Positions 36,125 through 44,358 of a DNA stretch of 64,000 nt are shown piece after piece. The first letter of the stretch is position 1, and each line of letters begins with the position of its first letter. Below the pieces are notes generated by a model that made no database searches, was not told where the DNA came from, and saw only the letters and a list, made by a program, of their open reading frames with translations. A program made the position numbers and the translations under genes. The stretch covers positions 620,001 to 684,000 of the forward strand of contig CP017245.1 of NCBI GenBank assembly GCA_001765415.1. The letters are read 5' to 3'. This DNA is from Candidatus Melainabacteria bacterium MEL.A1. GTDB taxonomy: Bacteria > Cyanobacteriota > Vampirovibrionia > Gastranaerophilales > Gastranaerophilaceae.

Positions 36125-36130
36125 TATAAT
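36125..36130 (+). promoter_or_regulatory. -10 box of the YkgJ gene (leaderless)
   Basis: TATAAT ends exactly six bases before the ATG at 36137, and no ribosome site is present. Confidence 0.55.
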
Positions 36131-36136
36131 TTATTT

Positions 36137-36718
36137 ATGGGAAGTTACGAAGAAAATTATTTAGCCAAAAGACCACAGCATTTATGTCATATGTGCGGGA
36201 AATGTTGTCGTGTAGTTACGACTTCAACCCCTTATGCTCAATTGAAAAGTATGGCGGAAAGTGGGGATAAAGGAGCTACTGATTTTTTGTCTTTGTTTGA
36301 ACCTTATCCGTCAATTGAGGCGGCAAGAAATGTTGATGCAGATGTGGTTGATAATATTATTAATCGTTTAAAAAATGATGGAAAATTTGATAAAAACAAT
36401 ATAACTTTTTATGGTTGTAGATTTTTGCAAGATAATAATTTGTGTTCTCGGTATGAAACAAGATTGGATTTGTGTAAACATTGCCCGTCTACTCCGTGGT
36501 CTATAGTTCCGCCGAATTGCGGTTTTGAGGGGTGGTTGTTTTGGCAGCGAGAAGAAATTAAACAAAAAATCCGAAAATCCAAAGAAGAACTTCTTGAACT
36601 TAAAATTTTACGAATGAAAACAATAGATAAAGAAGTTTTGAAAAAAATCGACGCAGTAGAACATAAAATTCAAAAAAGTATTGATTTCTATAAAAAATAT
36701 GGCTCTGAAAATTGGTAG
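36137..36718 (+). CDS. YkgJ-family cysteine-cluster protein
   Basis: The start at 36137 (MGSYEENY) is chosen because a TATAAT box ends six bases before it; the longer frame from TTG at 36098 would run through the promoter. 193 residues. The cysteine motifs are HLCHMCGKCCRVV near the N-terminus, then YGCRFLQDNNLCSRYETRLDLCKHCP, the CxxCxxCC...C pattern of putative zinc- or iron-binding YkgJ proteins. The C-terminus is a Lys-rich helical region. Biochemical role unknown. Confidence 0.88.
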   Translation: MGSYEENYLAKRPQHLCHMCGKCCRVVTTSTPYAQLKSMAESGDKGATDFLSLFEPYPSIEAARNVDADVVDNIINRLKNDGKFDKNNITFYGCRFLQDNNLCSRYETRLDLCKHCPSTPWSIVPPNCGFEGWLFWQREEIKQKIRKSKEELLELKILRMKTIDKEVLKKIDAVEHKIQKSIDFYKKYGSENW

Positions 36719-36757
36719 TGAAATATACCCCCTCCTCGAAACCATAGATTTTGTTGT

Positions 36758-36804
36758 ACCTCTCACAAAACGTGACATTTAGCCACCTTTTGTTCGGCAC
36801 AGTC
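36758..36804 (+). repeat. 47-bp dispersed repeat, copy 2
   Basis: One mismatch to 22075-22121. Again between convergent genes. Confidence 0.85.
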
Positions 36805-36850
36805 GCAAAGGGTGGACATTATTTTTATAGTTAAGGAGGAAATATAAAAA

Positions 36851-39352
36851 CTACTGCAATAATGCTTTATCCAATTTTCTCTTATAAAATTCAGTGTTGA
36901 TATTCAAATTTTCGCCGATATCAAGCAACATTTCAACAAATCTCTTATTTGAGGATTTTTTGTTTTTAAATGCTTCAGAGGCTATAATGTCACCAATTCT
37001 ATGATAAATTTTTGTAAAATAGATATTTTGAGCTTCTGCAATATCAACATTTAATTCTAATTTGCGAACATTATCAAAAATTTCTAATACAACATCAGCT
37101 TGTTGAATTTCGAAACTATGAACTAATCTGTTGATATTTTGTAGAATTTTTTTGCTAAATACAAGATTTGATGGTGATTTATCCAACTTAATATCAATCT
37201 TTTTAGCCTCAAAATTAATATCTGTGGCCTGTTGTATTAAATCATCTTCAACAAATCCACCTGAATGTACTACGATATCATTGAATTTGTGACTGAGTGC
37301 GTATTCTGCAGAAATTTTAAATTCGTCAGGAATGCTAAGTCCCAAACCTTGAAGATGATAAATTGAACCTTTACCTTCGTCATACATTTCTTGATATGTT
37401 TGAGAGAATTTTTCCAACTTGCCTTTAAGCAGAATTTGCAAAATTTTTCTTCTTTCCTCAATAAATATATCTTTAAGCGTGAAATATTCTTTACCAAAGT
37501 ATTCATCTAATGCACGAATAATTTCAGTTAAAGTATTCATTGTGTATATTTTAATCAAATCATTTTTAATTCTGTTAAATTCTGCATCATCTGAGTATTC
37601 TTTAATTGTACAGTGGAAATCTCCTCCGGCATATTGCATCAAAGCAAACATTACATTTGATTTTTGAAGTGTAATTTTTGACTGAATTTCAATATGACCA
37701 ACTATAAATGTAGACGAATTTTTCTGAACTTTTTTGTATGCTTTTCTTGTAATAGTATAACAATATACATTTTCTTCATCTTCAAAATCTTGATATAGTG
37801 AAGATAATGCCCATAAAGTTGCTATCTGTTTTACTGTTATAATTGAAGGTTTTACAAATCGTTCAAAAATATCCTTACCTGTTCCAAATTCTGGGATGTT
37901 ACTTTTTGCTTGAGATAAAATTTCTAAAAACTTTTCTTCAAGGTTTTTGCTTGTAAATCTTGCAGCAAGTTGCATTGCACGAGCTGCATATTTCATTATT
38001 TGAACGGTTTCAATCCCCGAAATTTCAGAAAAGAACCATCCGCAACTAGTGTACATTAACATTGCTTGACGTTGAATTTCCAACAATTCCATTGCATGAA
38101 CTTTGTCATCATCTGTTAAATCCGGTTTAAAGTTTTCTTGTTGAAATTTTTTCACGTTCATTTCATTACGGTCTAAAATAACGTTAATATATTTATTTCT
38201 TACGTTCCAAACGTTATCAAAATATTTTTGACCTTCATTTTCAAAAACAACAATAAGTTCATCTCTCAAGTAATCAAGAGCATCTCTTAAAGGTTTTCTC
38301 CATTTTTGATTCCAACCCGGATGACCGCCTGTTGAACAACCACAATCTTCTTTCCATCTGCCAACCCCGTGGAAACAACTCCAGCTAGATGCTTGTTTGA
38401 TGTCAACTTCGCAATTACTTCTGTATTTGTCTAAATATTCAGCGTAATTTGTAATTTTAAAACCTTCGTCTTTTGCACGAATTTTCAAGACATAAGACAA
38501 AGCCATGTCCCCAAATTTTGTGTGGTGCCCGTAGCTTTCGCCGTCTGTTGCAATATTTATTAACTGAGGGTAATCTCTGCAATCAGAAATGCCTTCTTTT
38601 AATCTTTTGATAAATTTATTTCCGTCTTTTAAAAGTTCGTCAAAAGCAACAGAACGAGAAATTGCACCATCATAAAAGAATAAATCAATAAATTTACCTG
38701 GAGCTGATTTTATGTAGTATCTGTATGAACGAGCAGGGTCTATATTTCCCCAACTTACGTCTTGCCAATCTTTATCACCTTCTTGACGAAATTTTAACGC
38801 TTGATATGGAGAAAGAACTGTGAATTTAATGCCGTTTTCTTCCAAAAATTTCAAGGTTTCATCATCAACCGCAGTTTCCGCAAGCCACATACCTTCCGGT
38901 TTTCTGCCAAAACGATATTCAAAATCTCTGATACCCCATTTGATTTGGGTTTGTTTATCATTTTCGTTGGCGAGTGGCATGATTATGTGGTTATAAACCT
39001 GCGCCATAGCATTTCCGTGTCCTGAGTGTTCAGAAACACTTTCAATATCTGCTTTAATAATTCTTTCGTAAGTAAGAGGAGCAAAATGTTCCATCCATGA
39101 CAAAAGAGTTGGTCCAAAATTGAAACTCATGTGTTCATAGTTATTTACGACATCAAGTATTCTGTTTCTGTTGTCAACAATTTTTGAAATAGAGTTTGGA
39201 TTGTAGCACTCTTTATTAATCCTTTCATTCCAGTCGTGAAAAGGTAATGCGCTATCTTGAAGTTCAATTGCTTCAAGCCATGGATTTTCTCTTGGCGGTT
39301 GGTAAAAATGTCCGTGGATAGTCAAAAATATGTCGTTTTTCTTATTGCTCAT
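36851..39352 (-). CDS. GH57-like glycoside hydrolase with DUF3536
   Basis: 833 residues. The N-terminal GH57-type barrel begins FLTIHGHFYQPPRENPW. It contains MSFNFGPTLLSWMEHF, EGMWLAETAVDDETL (candidate nucleophile Glu), NIATDGESYGHHT (candidate Asp) and SSWSCFHGVGRWKEDCGCSTGG. The large C-terminal region (about 300-833) fits DUF3536. GH57 members cut or transfer alpha-1,4 or 1,6 glucan bonds, so a role in storage-glucan metabolism alongside malQ is plausible. No signal peptide, so cytosolic. Confidence 0.9.
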   Translation of the reverse strand: MSNKKNDIFLTIHGHFYQPPRENPWLEAIELQDSALPFHDWNERINKECYNPNSISKIVDNRNRILDVVNNYEHMSFNFGPTLLSWMEHFAPLTYERIIKADIESVSEHSGHGNAMAQVYNHIIMPLANENDKQTQIKWGIRDFEYRFGRKPEGMWLAETAVDDETLKFLEENGIKFTVLSPYQALKFRQEGDKDWQDVSWGNIDPARSYRYYIKSAPGKFIDLFFYDGAISRSVAFDELLKDGNKFIKRLKEGISDCRDYPQLINIATDGESYGHHTKFGDMALSYVLKIRAKDEGFKITNYAEYLDKYRSNCEVDIKQASSWSCFHGVGRWKEDCGCSTGGHPGWNQKWRKPLRDALDYLRDELIVVFENEGQKYFDNVWNVRNKYINVILDRNEMNVKKFQQENFKPDLTDDDKVHAMELLEIQRQAMLMYTSCGWFFSEISGIETVQIMKYAARAMQLAARFTSKNLEEKFLEILSQAKSNIPEFGTGKDIFERFVKPSIITVKQIATLWALSSLYQDFEDEENVYCYTITRKAYKKVQKNSSTFIVGHIEIQSKITLQKSNVMFALMQYAGGDFHCTIKEYSDDAEFNRIKNDLIKIYTMNTLTEIIRALDEYFGKEYFTLKDIFIEERRKILQILLKGKLEKFSQTYQEMYDEGKGSIYHLQGLGLSIPDEFKISAEYALSHKFNDIVVHSGGFVEDDLIQQATDINFEAKKIDIKLDKSPSNLVFSKKILQNINRLVHSFEIQQADVVLEIFDNVRKLELNVDIAEAQNIYFTKIYHRIGDIIASEAFKNKKSSNKRFVEMLLDIGENLNINTEFYKRKLDKALLQ

Positions 39353-39377
39353 CTCTTAACTCCAAAAATCAAATATC

Positions 39378-39887
39378 TTACTTTGTTTCGTCTTTTGGTT
39401 TTGTGCTGATAACTGTGAATTTATCAACATCCATCCAAGGATCTCCTAATGCTGTAGAAAAAACTCTTCCTTGAAATTCAACAATGTCGCCTGAATTTAG
39501 GTCAATGTGTTTTTCGGCTTCCGTTCTGTTTAAGAATATTTTTAATTCAGATAGCGGTACGTTGTGATCTATTACATCAGGTCTTTGGATTAGGAATGAA
39601 ATATATTTTTCAGAACTTCTGAAAGCGGGTTTGTAATCCAATCCTAATGTCGCAAATTTATCGAATTTAGCTCGGATTTTTACGTTTTTGTTAAAGTAAA
39701 AATTAGGTCTTGCTACCAAGTCCAAAGGACTTATCGAAATATAAGTTTTAGTTGCGTTAGTATTTTGTGTTTGATGGGATTGAATAACGTTTGTGTTAAT
39801 AGGAGTATAATTCATTGCCGGATTAGCAAAAACGCTTATCCCCGTAGCAATAGCTAATATTAAAATTAAACTTTTAATTTTTTTCAT
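39378..39887 (-). CDS. Secreted/periplasmic hypothetical protein (OB-fold-like)
   Basis: The start at 39887 (MKKIKSLILILAIATGISVF) has AGAGGA upstream and gives a clean signal peptide cleaved near FA-NPA. 169 residues. The mature part has alternating beta-strands (VKIRAKFDKFATLG, YISFLIQRPDV, GDIVEFQGRVFS) typical of a small OB-like barrel. No cysteines and no catalytic motif. It lies 25 bp upstream of the GH57 gene on the same strand and may share its transcript. Function unknown. Confidence 0.75.
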   Translation of the reverse strand: MKKIKSLILILAIATGISVFANPAMNYTPINTNVIQSHQTQNTNATKTYISISPLDLVARPNFYFNKNVKIRAKFDKFATLGLDYKPAFRSSEKYISFLIQRPDVIDHNVPLSELKIFLNRTEAEKHIDLNSGDIVEFQGRVFSTALGDPWMDVDKFTVISTKPKDETK

Positions 39888-39949
39888 CAAGATGTCCTCT
39901 CTCAATTTCTTACAACAATATATTAACACAATTTTTAATTTTTGTAACT

Positions 39950-40211
39950 ACCCAAATAAATAATAATATAAAAAATTCCTCACTGTCTGAATGCAGTATA
40001 GGCAATCCTTCCGCCCCCCTCTTTTTCAAGGAAGGATAGATTTACATGTCATTACGAGGAACGAGCGATATAGTAATCCCATTCATATAAAAATTTTATT
40101 CCCTTCCCTTTAATGAAAGAAGGGTTAGAGATAGGGGATATCCCGTAGGGGGATGTAAGTTAAAAATAGCACCCACCTTACTCCTCCCTCGTTAGGGAGG
40201 AAAATTTTTGC
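39950..40211. repeat. Intergenic palindrome-rich block
   Basis: It holds CCTTCC...GGAAGG near 39999, a TCATTACGAGGAACGAGCG segment near 40050, CCTTCCCTTTAATGAAAGAAGG near 40105, TATCCCGTAGGGGGAT near 40140 and CCTCCCTcgttAGGGAGG near 40183. No gene is seen. Confidence 0.55.
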
Positions 40212-40416
40212 ATGTCGTTACAGATGGCTACGTGCGTAAAACTCCACACCAATATATGAGGTATGAACAGATGTCGTTACAGATGGCTACGTGCGTAAAC
40301 TCCACACCAATATATGAGGTATGAACAGATGTTGTTACAGTGGGCTACGTGCGTAAAACTTCACACCAATATATTAGGTATGAACAGATGTTGTTACAGA
40401 TCACTACGTGCGTAGC
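40212..40416 (+). repeat. Tandem repeat, 58-59 bp unit, about 3.5 copies
   Basis: Units start at 40212, 40271, 40329 and 40388, each beginning ATGTYGTTACAG. Each contains CTACGTGCGTA and CACACCAATATATKAGG. The last unit is cut after TACGTGCGTAG. Copies differ by a few bases and one is a base shorter. Unit length is not a multiple of three and the region is non-coding. Confidence 0.9.
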
Positions 40417-40419
40417 ACC

Positions 40420-40767
40420 CTACAAATACACATTTTTTAGATGTTCGATTTTTATTCCGGGTTTTAGGGTAATTCCGACTACATCTATTCTGAAATCTTT
40501 TACTTTATGTTCTGTCAGGTAATATTGAACACCTTGTTTAATATGTTCAAATTTTGTTTTTGTAATAGCTTCTGCAGGAGTGCCGAATGAATTGGTTTTA
40601 CGTGTCTTTACTTCAACAAAGACAACCGTATTTTTATACTCTGCAATAATATCGATCTCACAAAACCTTGAATAATGCTTGTTACGCTCCAAAATTTTGT
40701 ATCCATTTTTTTCTAAGTATCTGCAAGCTAAATCCTCGCCGGCATTACCGATTTTTTTGTTATTCAT
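40420..40767 (-). CDS. UPF0102 (YraN) family protein
   Basis: 115 residues, normal length. The nuclease-like motifs are GNAGEDLACRYLEKNGY and CEIDIIAEYKNTVVFVEVKTR (D and ExK of a Holliday-junction-resolvase-like fold). YraN is conserved and of uncertain function. Its ATG overlaps the stop of queF by one base, so translation is coupled. The tandem repeat begins just after its stop. Confidence 0.92.
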   Translation of the reverse strand: MNNKKIGNAGEDLACRYLEKNGYKILERNKHYSRFCEIDIIAEYKNTVVFVEVKTRKTNSFGTPAEAITKTKFEHIKQGVQYYLTEHKVKDFRIDVVGITLKPGIKIEHLKNVYL

Positions 40768-41660
40768 TATTGCTTAATACTTCCTCTTGCAAATTTTGTT
40801 ATATCGTTAAGAATTTCTACATCTTTTATTTCGCAATTTTTTGTCCATCTTGAAGGGCAGATATCAATTCCGCCACGACGTGTATATAGCGCACAAACTA
40901 ACAATTTATCCCCTTTATTCAAAATATCTGATAATCTTTTGAAAATCATTTCACAACATTCTTCGTGAAAATGATACTCTGAACGAAAAGAACTTAAATA
41001 TTTTACCAGACTTTTTTCAGTAATATGTTTTTTTGATTTGTAATACAAAAACATATCTCCAAAATCCGGTTGGTGCGTAACTCGGCAGTTTGAACGCAAA
41101 GAATCAAATGTTAAATAATATTCTTTTGTTTCTTCATTTTCTTTGGTTTGCAAAACTTCAGGTGCTTCCTTAAATTTTTCAACAGTTATGTCTTTTTCAT
41201 TGACAAACTGCATAATGTTTTGAAAATTTTGAAATATTTGAACTTTTTGTGTTTTATTGTCAATAAAGTTTATTCTAACCTCAGTTTGAAGTTTTTCAGA
41301 TAAATCTTTTTCTATTTTTGATTTACAAATTTTAAGGCATTCTTCAATATTTTGCCCAAAACGGCTCATATTGAATGAATTTAGATATAATTTTAGAGAT
41401 TTAGATTCAACCAAAAATTCACTATTGCAAGAGTATTTGAGTTTTATTAATCTGGTCACTGGAATGCCATTTTCTGTCATTGCTGAAAATTCATAAGCGT
41501 GCCAAATATCCCAACCACAAAATGGAAGTTTGTCGTTTTGCAAATTATATTGTTTCCGGTTTTCTTCTCTTGGAATAGCGACTAGCAATGACGGGTCATA
41601 ATTTTCGCTTCCGCTAACTCGTTTTCCTAAAAATTTTGATGCAATTTCGTCTGTTTTCAT
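40767..41660 (-). CDS. queF: NADPH-dependent 7-cyano-7-deazaguanine reductase (two-domain QueF)
   Basis: 297 residues, the long YqcD-type form. The QueF motif ESKSLKLYLNSFNM lies near 85-98. The nucleophile is C192 in LRSNCRVTHQPDFG with Asp199 seven residues on, as in E. coli. It converts preQ0 to preQ1 for queuosine in tRNA. The middle (about 140-180) has a less conserved linker. No preQ1 riboswitch is visible upstream. Operon with yraN. Confidence 0.93.
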   Translation of the reverse strand: MKTDEIASKFLGKRVSGSENYDPSLLVAIPREENRKQYNLQNDKLPFCGWDIWHAYEFSAMTENGIPVTRLIKLKYSCNSEFLVESKSLKLYLNSFNMSRFGQNIEECLKICKSKIEKDLSEKLQTEVRINFIDNKTQKVQIFQNFQNIMQFVNEKDITVEKFKEAPEVLQTKENEETKEYYLTFDSLRSNCRVTHQPDFGDMFLYYKSKKHITEKSLVKYLSSFRSEYHFHEECCEMIFKRLSDILNKGDKLLVCALYTRRGGIDICPSRWTKNCEIKDVEILNDITKFARGSIKQ

Positions 41661-41688
41661 AAGATTAGTTTAGCATGAAAATTTTGAC

Positions 41689-42414
41689 TTATTTTGATGG
41701 ATTTTTTCTGACATTTCTTTTTAAATAATCCATGTTTCCATGTGTAATAATCCATTCGGAGCAACCATAGCCATTATATATACTAAGTCCTGAACCTCCC
41801 AGTTCACAATTATTATATTCTCCGGCTGGAGTCTTTTCATTGGAAGGTCTTCTTCCTGCATATAAATTCCCATCCATACCAAATGTAAACCAGAAAAAAT
41901 CTACCCCAAATTTATTGGGTCTTTTATTTCCATTTATGTCAATTCCGATTTGTCCTGCGTATGTTTCTTCCCCAGAAATAGATGCCGGTAAACTTAATAT
42001 CCAAAAACTTGTTCCATTTGCTAAAACACCTGTAACAAGATTGTTATAAGTGTCCCAGTTACTTACTTTTTCGTTGTTTAAATTTAGATAGTAGGTATTT
42101 CCCATACATTTTTTGTCGACATCGCAACTTTTAACCTTTTTTATATGTTTGCTTATTTCTTTGAACATTATTTGAGAATTTTCTTTTGCACTTAAACTGC
42201 TGTCAGTTAAAGCACTCAGGTCAGGATTATCAATTGTAACCATTTTTAGAGCTTGCGCAAAAATTGAATAACTCTGTTTAACGGCAGTAACAGTCGCTTT
42301 TTCTTTATAACTTTGGATTAATGAAGGTATAGTCATTGCCGCAACAACTCCAATTATGCCCACTGTAATTAGTACTTCAGCCAAAGTAAATGCAATTTTG
42401 CTTTCTTTTTTCAT
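41689..42414 (-). CDS. Type IV prepilin-like protein controlled beside an XRE regulator
   Basis: The start at 42414 (MKKESKIAFTLAEV) has GGAGG upstream; the longer frame is not supported. 241 residues. The signature FTLAEVLITVGIIGVVAAMT has Ala rather than Gly at -1, a tolerated variant. The globular domain has IDINGNKRPNKFGVDFFWF, the same motif as the other prepilins, and C-terminal cysteines. A consensus-like promoter lies upstream with a palindrome in its spacer. The divergent gene is an XRE regulator. Confidence 0.9.
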   Translation of the reverse strand: MKKESKIAFTLAEVLITVGIIGVVAAMTIPSLIQSYKEKATVTAVKQSYSIFAQALKMVTIDNPDLSALTDSSLSAKENSQIMFKEISKHIKKVKSCDVDKKCMGNTYYLNLNNEKVSNWDTYNNLVTGVLANGTSFWILSLPASISGEETYAGQIGIDINGNKRPNKFGVDFFWFTFGMDGNLYAGRRPSNEKTPAGEYNNCELGGSGLSIYNGYGCSEWIITHGNMDYLKRNVRKNPSK

Positions 42415-42439
42415 AAACAATCCTCCAATTATATTTATT

Positions 42440-42475
42440 ATTATACCATGTTTAACATGTATATACAATACGTAT
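42440..42475. promoter_or_regulatory. Prepilin promoter with embedded operator palindrome
   Basis: On the minus strand, TTGTAT (42463-42468), 17 bp, TATAAT (42440-42445). The spacer contains the perfect inverted repeat CATGTT-t-AACATG (42447-42459). It is flanked by TGTATATACA (42458-42467) and ATACGTAT (42468-42475). A repressor bound here would block the promoter. Confidence 0.65.
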
Positions 42476-42530
42476 AACATTATTAGAATAGTTCAATTAA
42501 GCCGTTATAATTAATCTTGAGGTTATTTTT

Positions 42531-42854
42531 ATGAAAAGTTACATTCAGCAACAATTAGGTAAAAGGATTCAAGAACTTCGCAAGATAAAGGGGCTTAGTC
42601 AAGAAGTTTTCGCTGAAAAAATCGGTATTGCGACAAATACATTGAGCAGTATTGAAACGGGTAACGCTTTTATGACTTCACAAACGCTTGAAAAAATACT
42701 TGAAACTTTGAATATAAGTGCAGAAGATTTGTTTTCTTTTGGTGAACAAATTGGTGTGGATGAAATGTTTTCTTACATCCATAAAAAATTGGATTTGATA
42801 AAAAATAATCGAGAGTATTTGAAAATATTTTACAATATATTAAAAGGAATATAG
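42531..42854 (+). CDS. XRE-family helix-turn-helix regulator
   Basis: 107 residues. The HTH is at about 9-63: LGKRIQELRKIKGLSQEVFAEK, then GIATNTLSSIETGNAFMTSQTLEKILETL. A short helical C-terminus probably dimerises. There is no sensory domain. It is divergent from the prepilin at 41.7-42.4 kb, and three palindromes sit in the 116-bp space between them, so it most likely represses the prepilin and perhaps itself. The start has only a weak ribosome site (TTGAGG). Confidence 0.9.
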   Translation: MKSYIQQQLGKRIQELRKIKGLSQEVFAEKIGIATNTLSSIETGNAFMTSQTLEKILETLNISAEDLFSFGEQIGVDEMFSYIHKKLDLIKNNREYLKIFYNILKGI

Positions 42855-42856
42855 TA

Positions 42857-42888
42857 AAAAAGATGAGAAATTATTTTCTCATCTTTTT
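42857..42888. terminator. Bidirectional terminator
   Basis: A perfect 14-bp stem AAAAAGATGAGAAA/TTTCTCATCTTTTT with a 4-nt loop, between convergent genes. Confidence 0.85.
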
Positions 42889-42913
42889 ATTTTGAGTTTA
42901 AGTTTTTTCTTGA

Positions 42914-44236
42914 TTATGCGATGTCTTCGTAGGCTGCCGGATTGTTTAATAAATCGTAATTTATTTCGTTTTCGTTGTCGGCAATGGCTGCAACGACTAC
43001 CGCATCAGATGTTACGTTAACTAAAGTTCTCATCATGTCTGTAATTCTTTCAATTGTGAACAAGAACGCAAATCCTGCAACCAATTGTTCCGGACTTAAT
43101 CCCATTCCGTTAAGTATTAACGCAATTGTAATTAAACCTGCACCCGGAATACCTGCACAAGTTGAAGATGAAACGATTGCTAATAATGCGATTTCAATTA
43201 TTAGGAATGGAGTTAATGCTACACCATAAGCTTGTGCCAAGAAAATTACTGCAACTGTTTGTAATAAAGCAGTTCCATCCATGTTTAAAGTTGCGCCCAA
43301 TGGAAGTACGAAACTAGAAATCTTGTGAGAAATTCCTCTCTTTTCGCAACAAGCGATTGTTAACGGTAATGTAGCTGAAGAACTTGCTGTACCGAAAGCA
43401 ACCATCATGGCTTCTGCAATTGCTGAATATAACATAACGATATTTACTTTAGAGAAAAATCTTAGGAATAATGGATATACTACGCACAATTGAAGCATAA
43501 ATCCTATAAATAATACCAATAGGTATTTTGAAATACTGTTGAAAATGTCGATACCAAAGCTTGATACGGCACTTGCAGTTAATGCAAATACACCTGGAGC
43601 TGCAAAGTACATAATCCAATCGGTAATTTTCATTGTAGCTGCAAATACAGATTCAAAGAACGACACGATTGGTCTGTTTACATCTCCGACTTTTGCAAGT
43701 GCAACTGCAAACATAAGAACAAATACGATGATAGGAACCATGTCCCCAGATGCAAATGAGTGCATTGGATTGTTTGGAATAAATCCTAAGAATATGTTAA
43801 GGATATTGCCTTGTTGTTGCGCCATAGCAGTTGCAACTGATGTTTGAACTTCGCTAGCTGCATTTTCTGTAATATAATGCGCCGCTCCAAGTCCTGGTTG
43901 GAAAATTAAAGCTAATGTTGCACCTATTACTACTGCAGCAACAGTAATAATTCCATAATATGCAATCATTTTTGTTCCGAATTTACCAAGTTGTTTGTTG
44001 TCGCCAATGCTTGTAATACCAATGATAATTGCCGAAACAACAAGTGGAATTACAACCATTTGGATTAATCTGATAAATACTTGACCAATAAAAGTTAAAA
44101 CTGTTGATACAAGCGGATATTCATGTCCGTGTAAAAATATTCCGACCGCAACCCCCAAAATAATACCAAAGAAAATGTGCCAGTTTCTCTTAATTCCAAG
44201 ACCTAATGCGATTAGAATTTGCATGTGTAATTTCAT
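42914..44236 (-). CDS. Dicarboxylate/amino acid:cation symporter (GltP/DctA family)
   Basis: 440 residues with eight TM helices and two re-entrant loops. The hairpin serine-rich motif is AFGTASSSATLPLT. FVLPLGATLNMDGTALLQ (NMDGT) and the second hairpin SSSTCAGIPGAGL are the transport core of the DAACS family. It takes up glutamate, aspartate or C4-dicarboxylates with Na+ or H+. A single-gene unit. Confidence 0.94.
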   Translation of the reverse strand: MKLHMQILIALGLGIKRNWHIFFGIILGVAVGIFLHGHEYPLVSTVLTFIGQVFIRLIQMVVIPLVVSAIIIGITSIGDNKQLGKFGTKMIAYYGIITVAAVVIGATLALIFQPGLGAAHYITENAASEVQTSVATAMAQQQGNILNIFLGFIPNNPMHSFASGDMVPIIVFVLMFAVALAKVGDVNRPIVSFFESVFAATMKITDWIMYFAAPGVFALTASAVSSFGIDIFNSISKYLLVLFIGFMLQLCVVYPLFLRFFSKVNIVMLYSAIAEAMMVAFGTASSSATLPLTIACCEKRGISHKISSFVLPLGATLNMDGTALLQTVAVIFLAQAYGVALTPFLIIEIALLAIVSSSTCAGIPGAGLITIALILNGMGLSPEQLVAGFAFLFTIERITDMMRTLVNVTSDAVVVAAIADNENEINYDLLNNPAAYEDIA

Positions 44237-44358
44237 ATATAAATCCTCATTAAAATATCGTTACTTGCCAATTATACAACTTTTTTTGTAAAATATCAAA
44301 CATTTTTGAATAAAATCATAGGATTGAGGGAGAAATATTTTTATTATATAGTTGTTGT

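Noticed and set aside
36098..36136. Longer YkgJ start at TTG 36098
   Set aside because: It would put the TATAAT box inside the coding region; the family N-terminus fits ATG 36137.
40212..40416. Possible CRISPR array (repeated units with regular spacing)
   Set aside because: The units are contiguous tandem copies with no unique spacers, they are 58-59 bp long, and no cas gene is present.
40340..40522. Plus-strand frame across the tandem repeat and the yraN 3' end
   Set aside because: It depends on the non-triplet repeat and is antisense to yraN.
41661..41688. preQ1 riboswitch before queF
   Set aside because: Only 28 bp separate queF from the prepilin gene and no preQ1-like stem-loop is seen.
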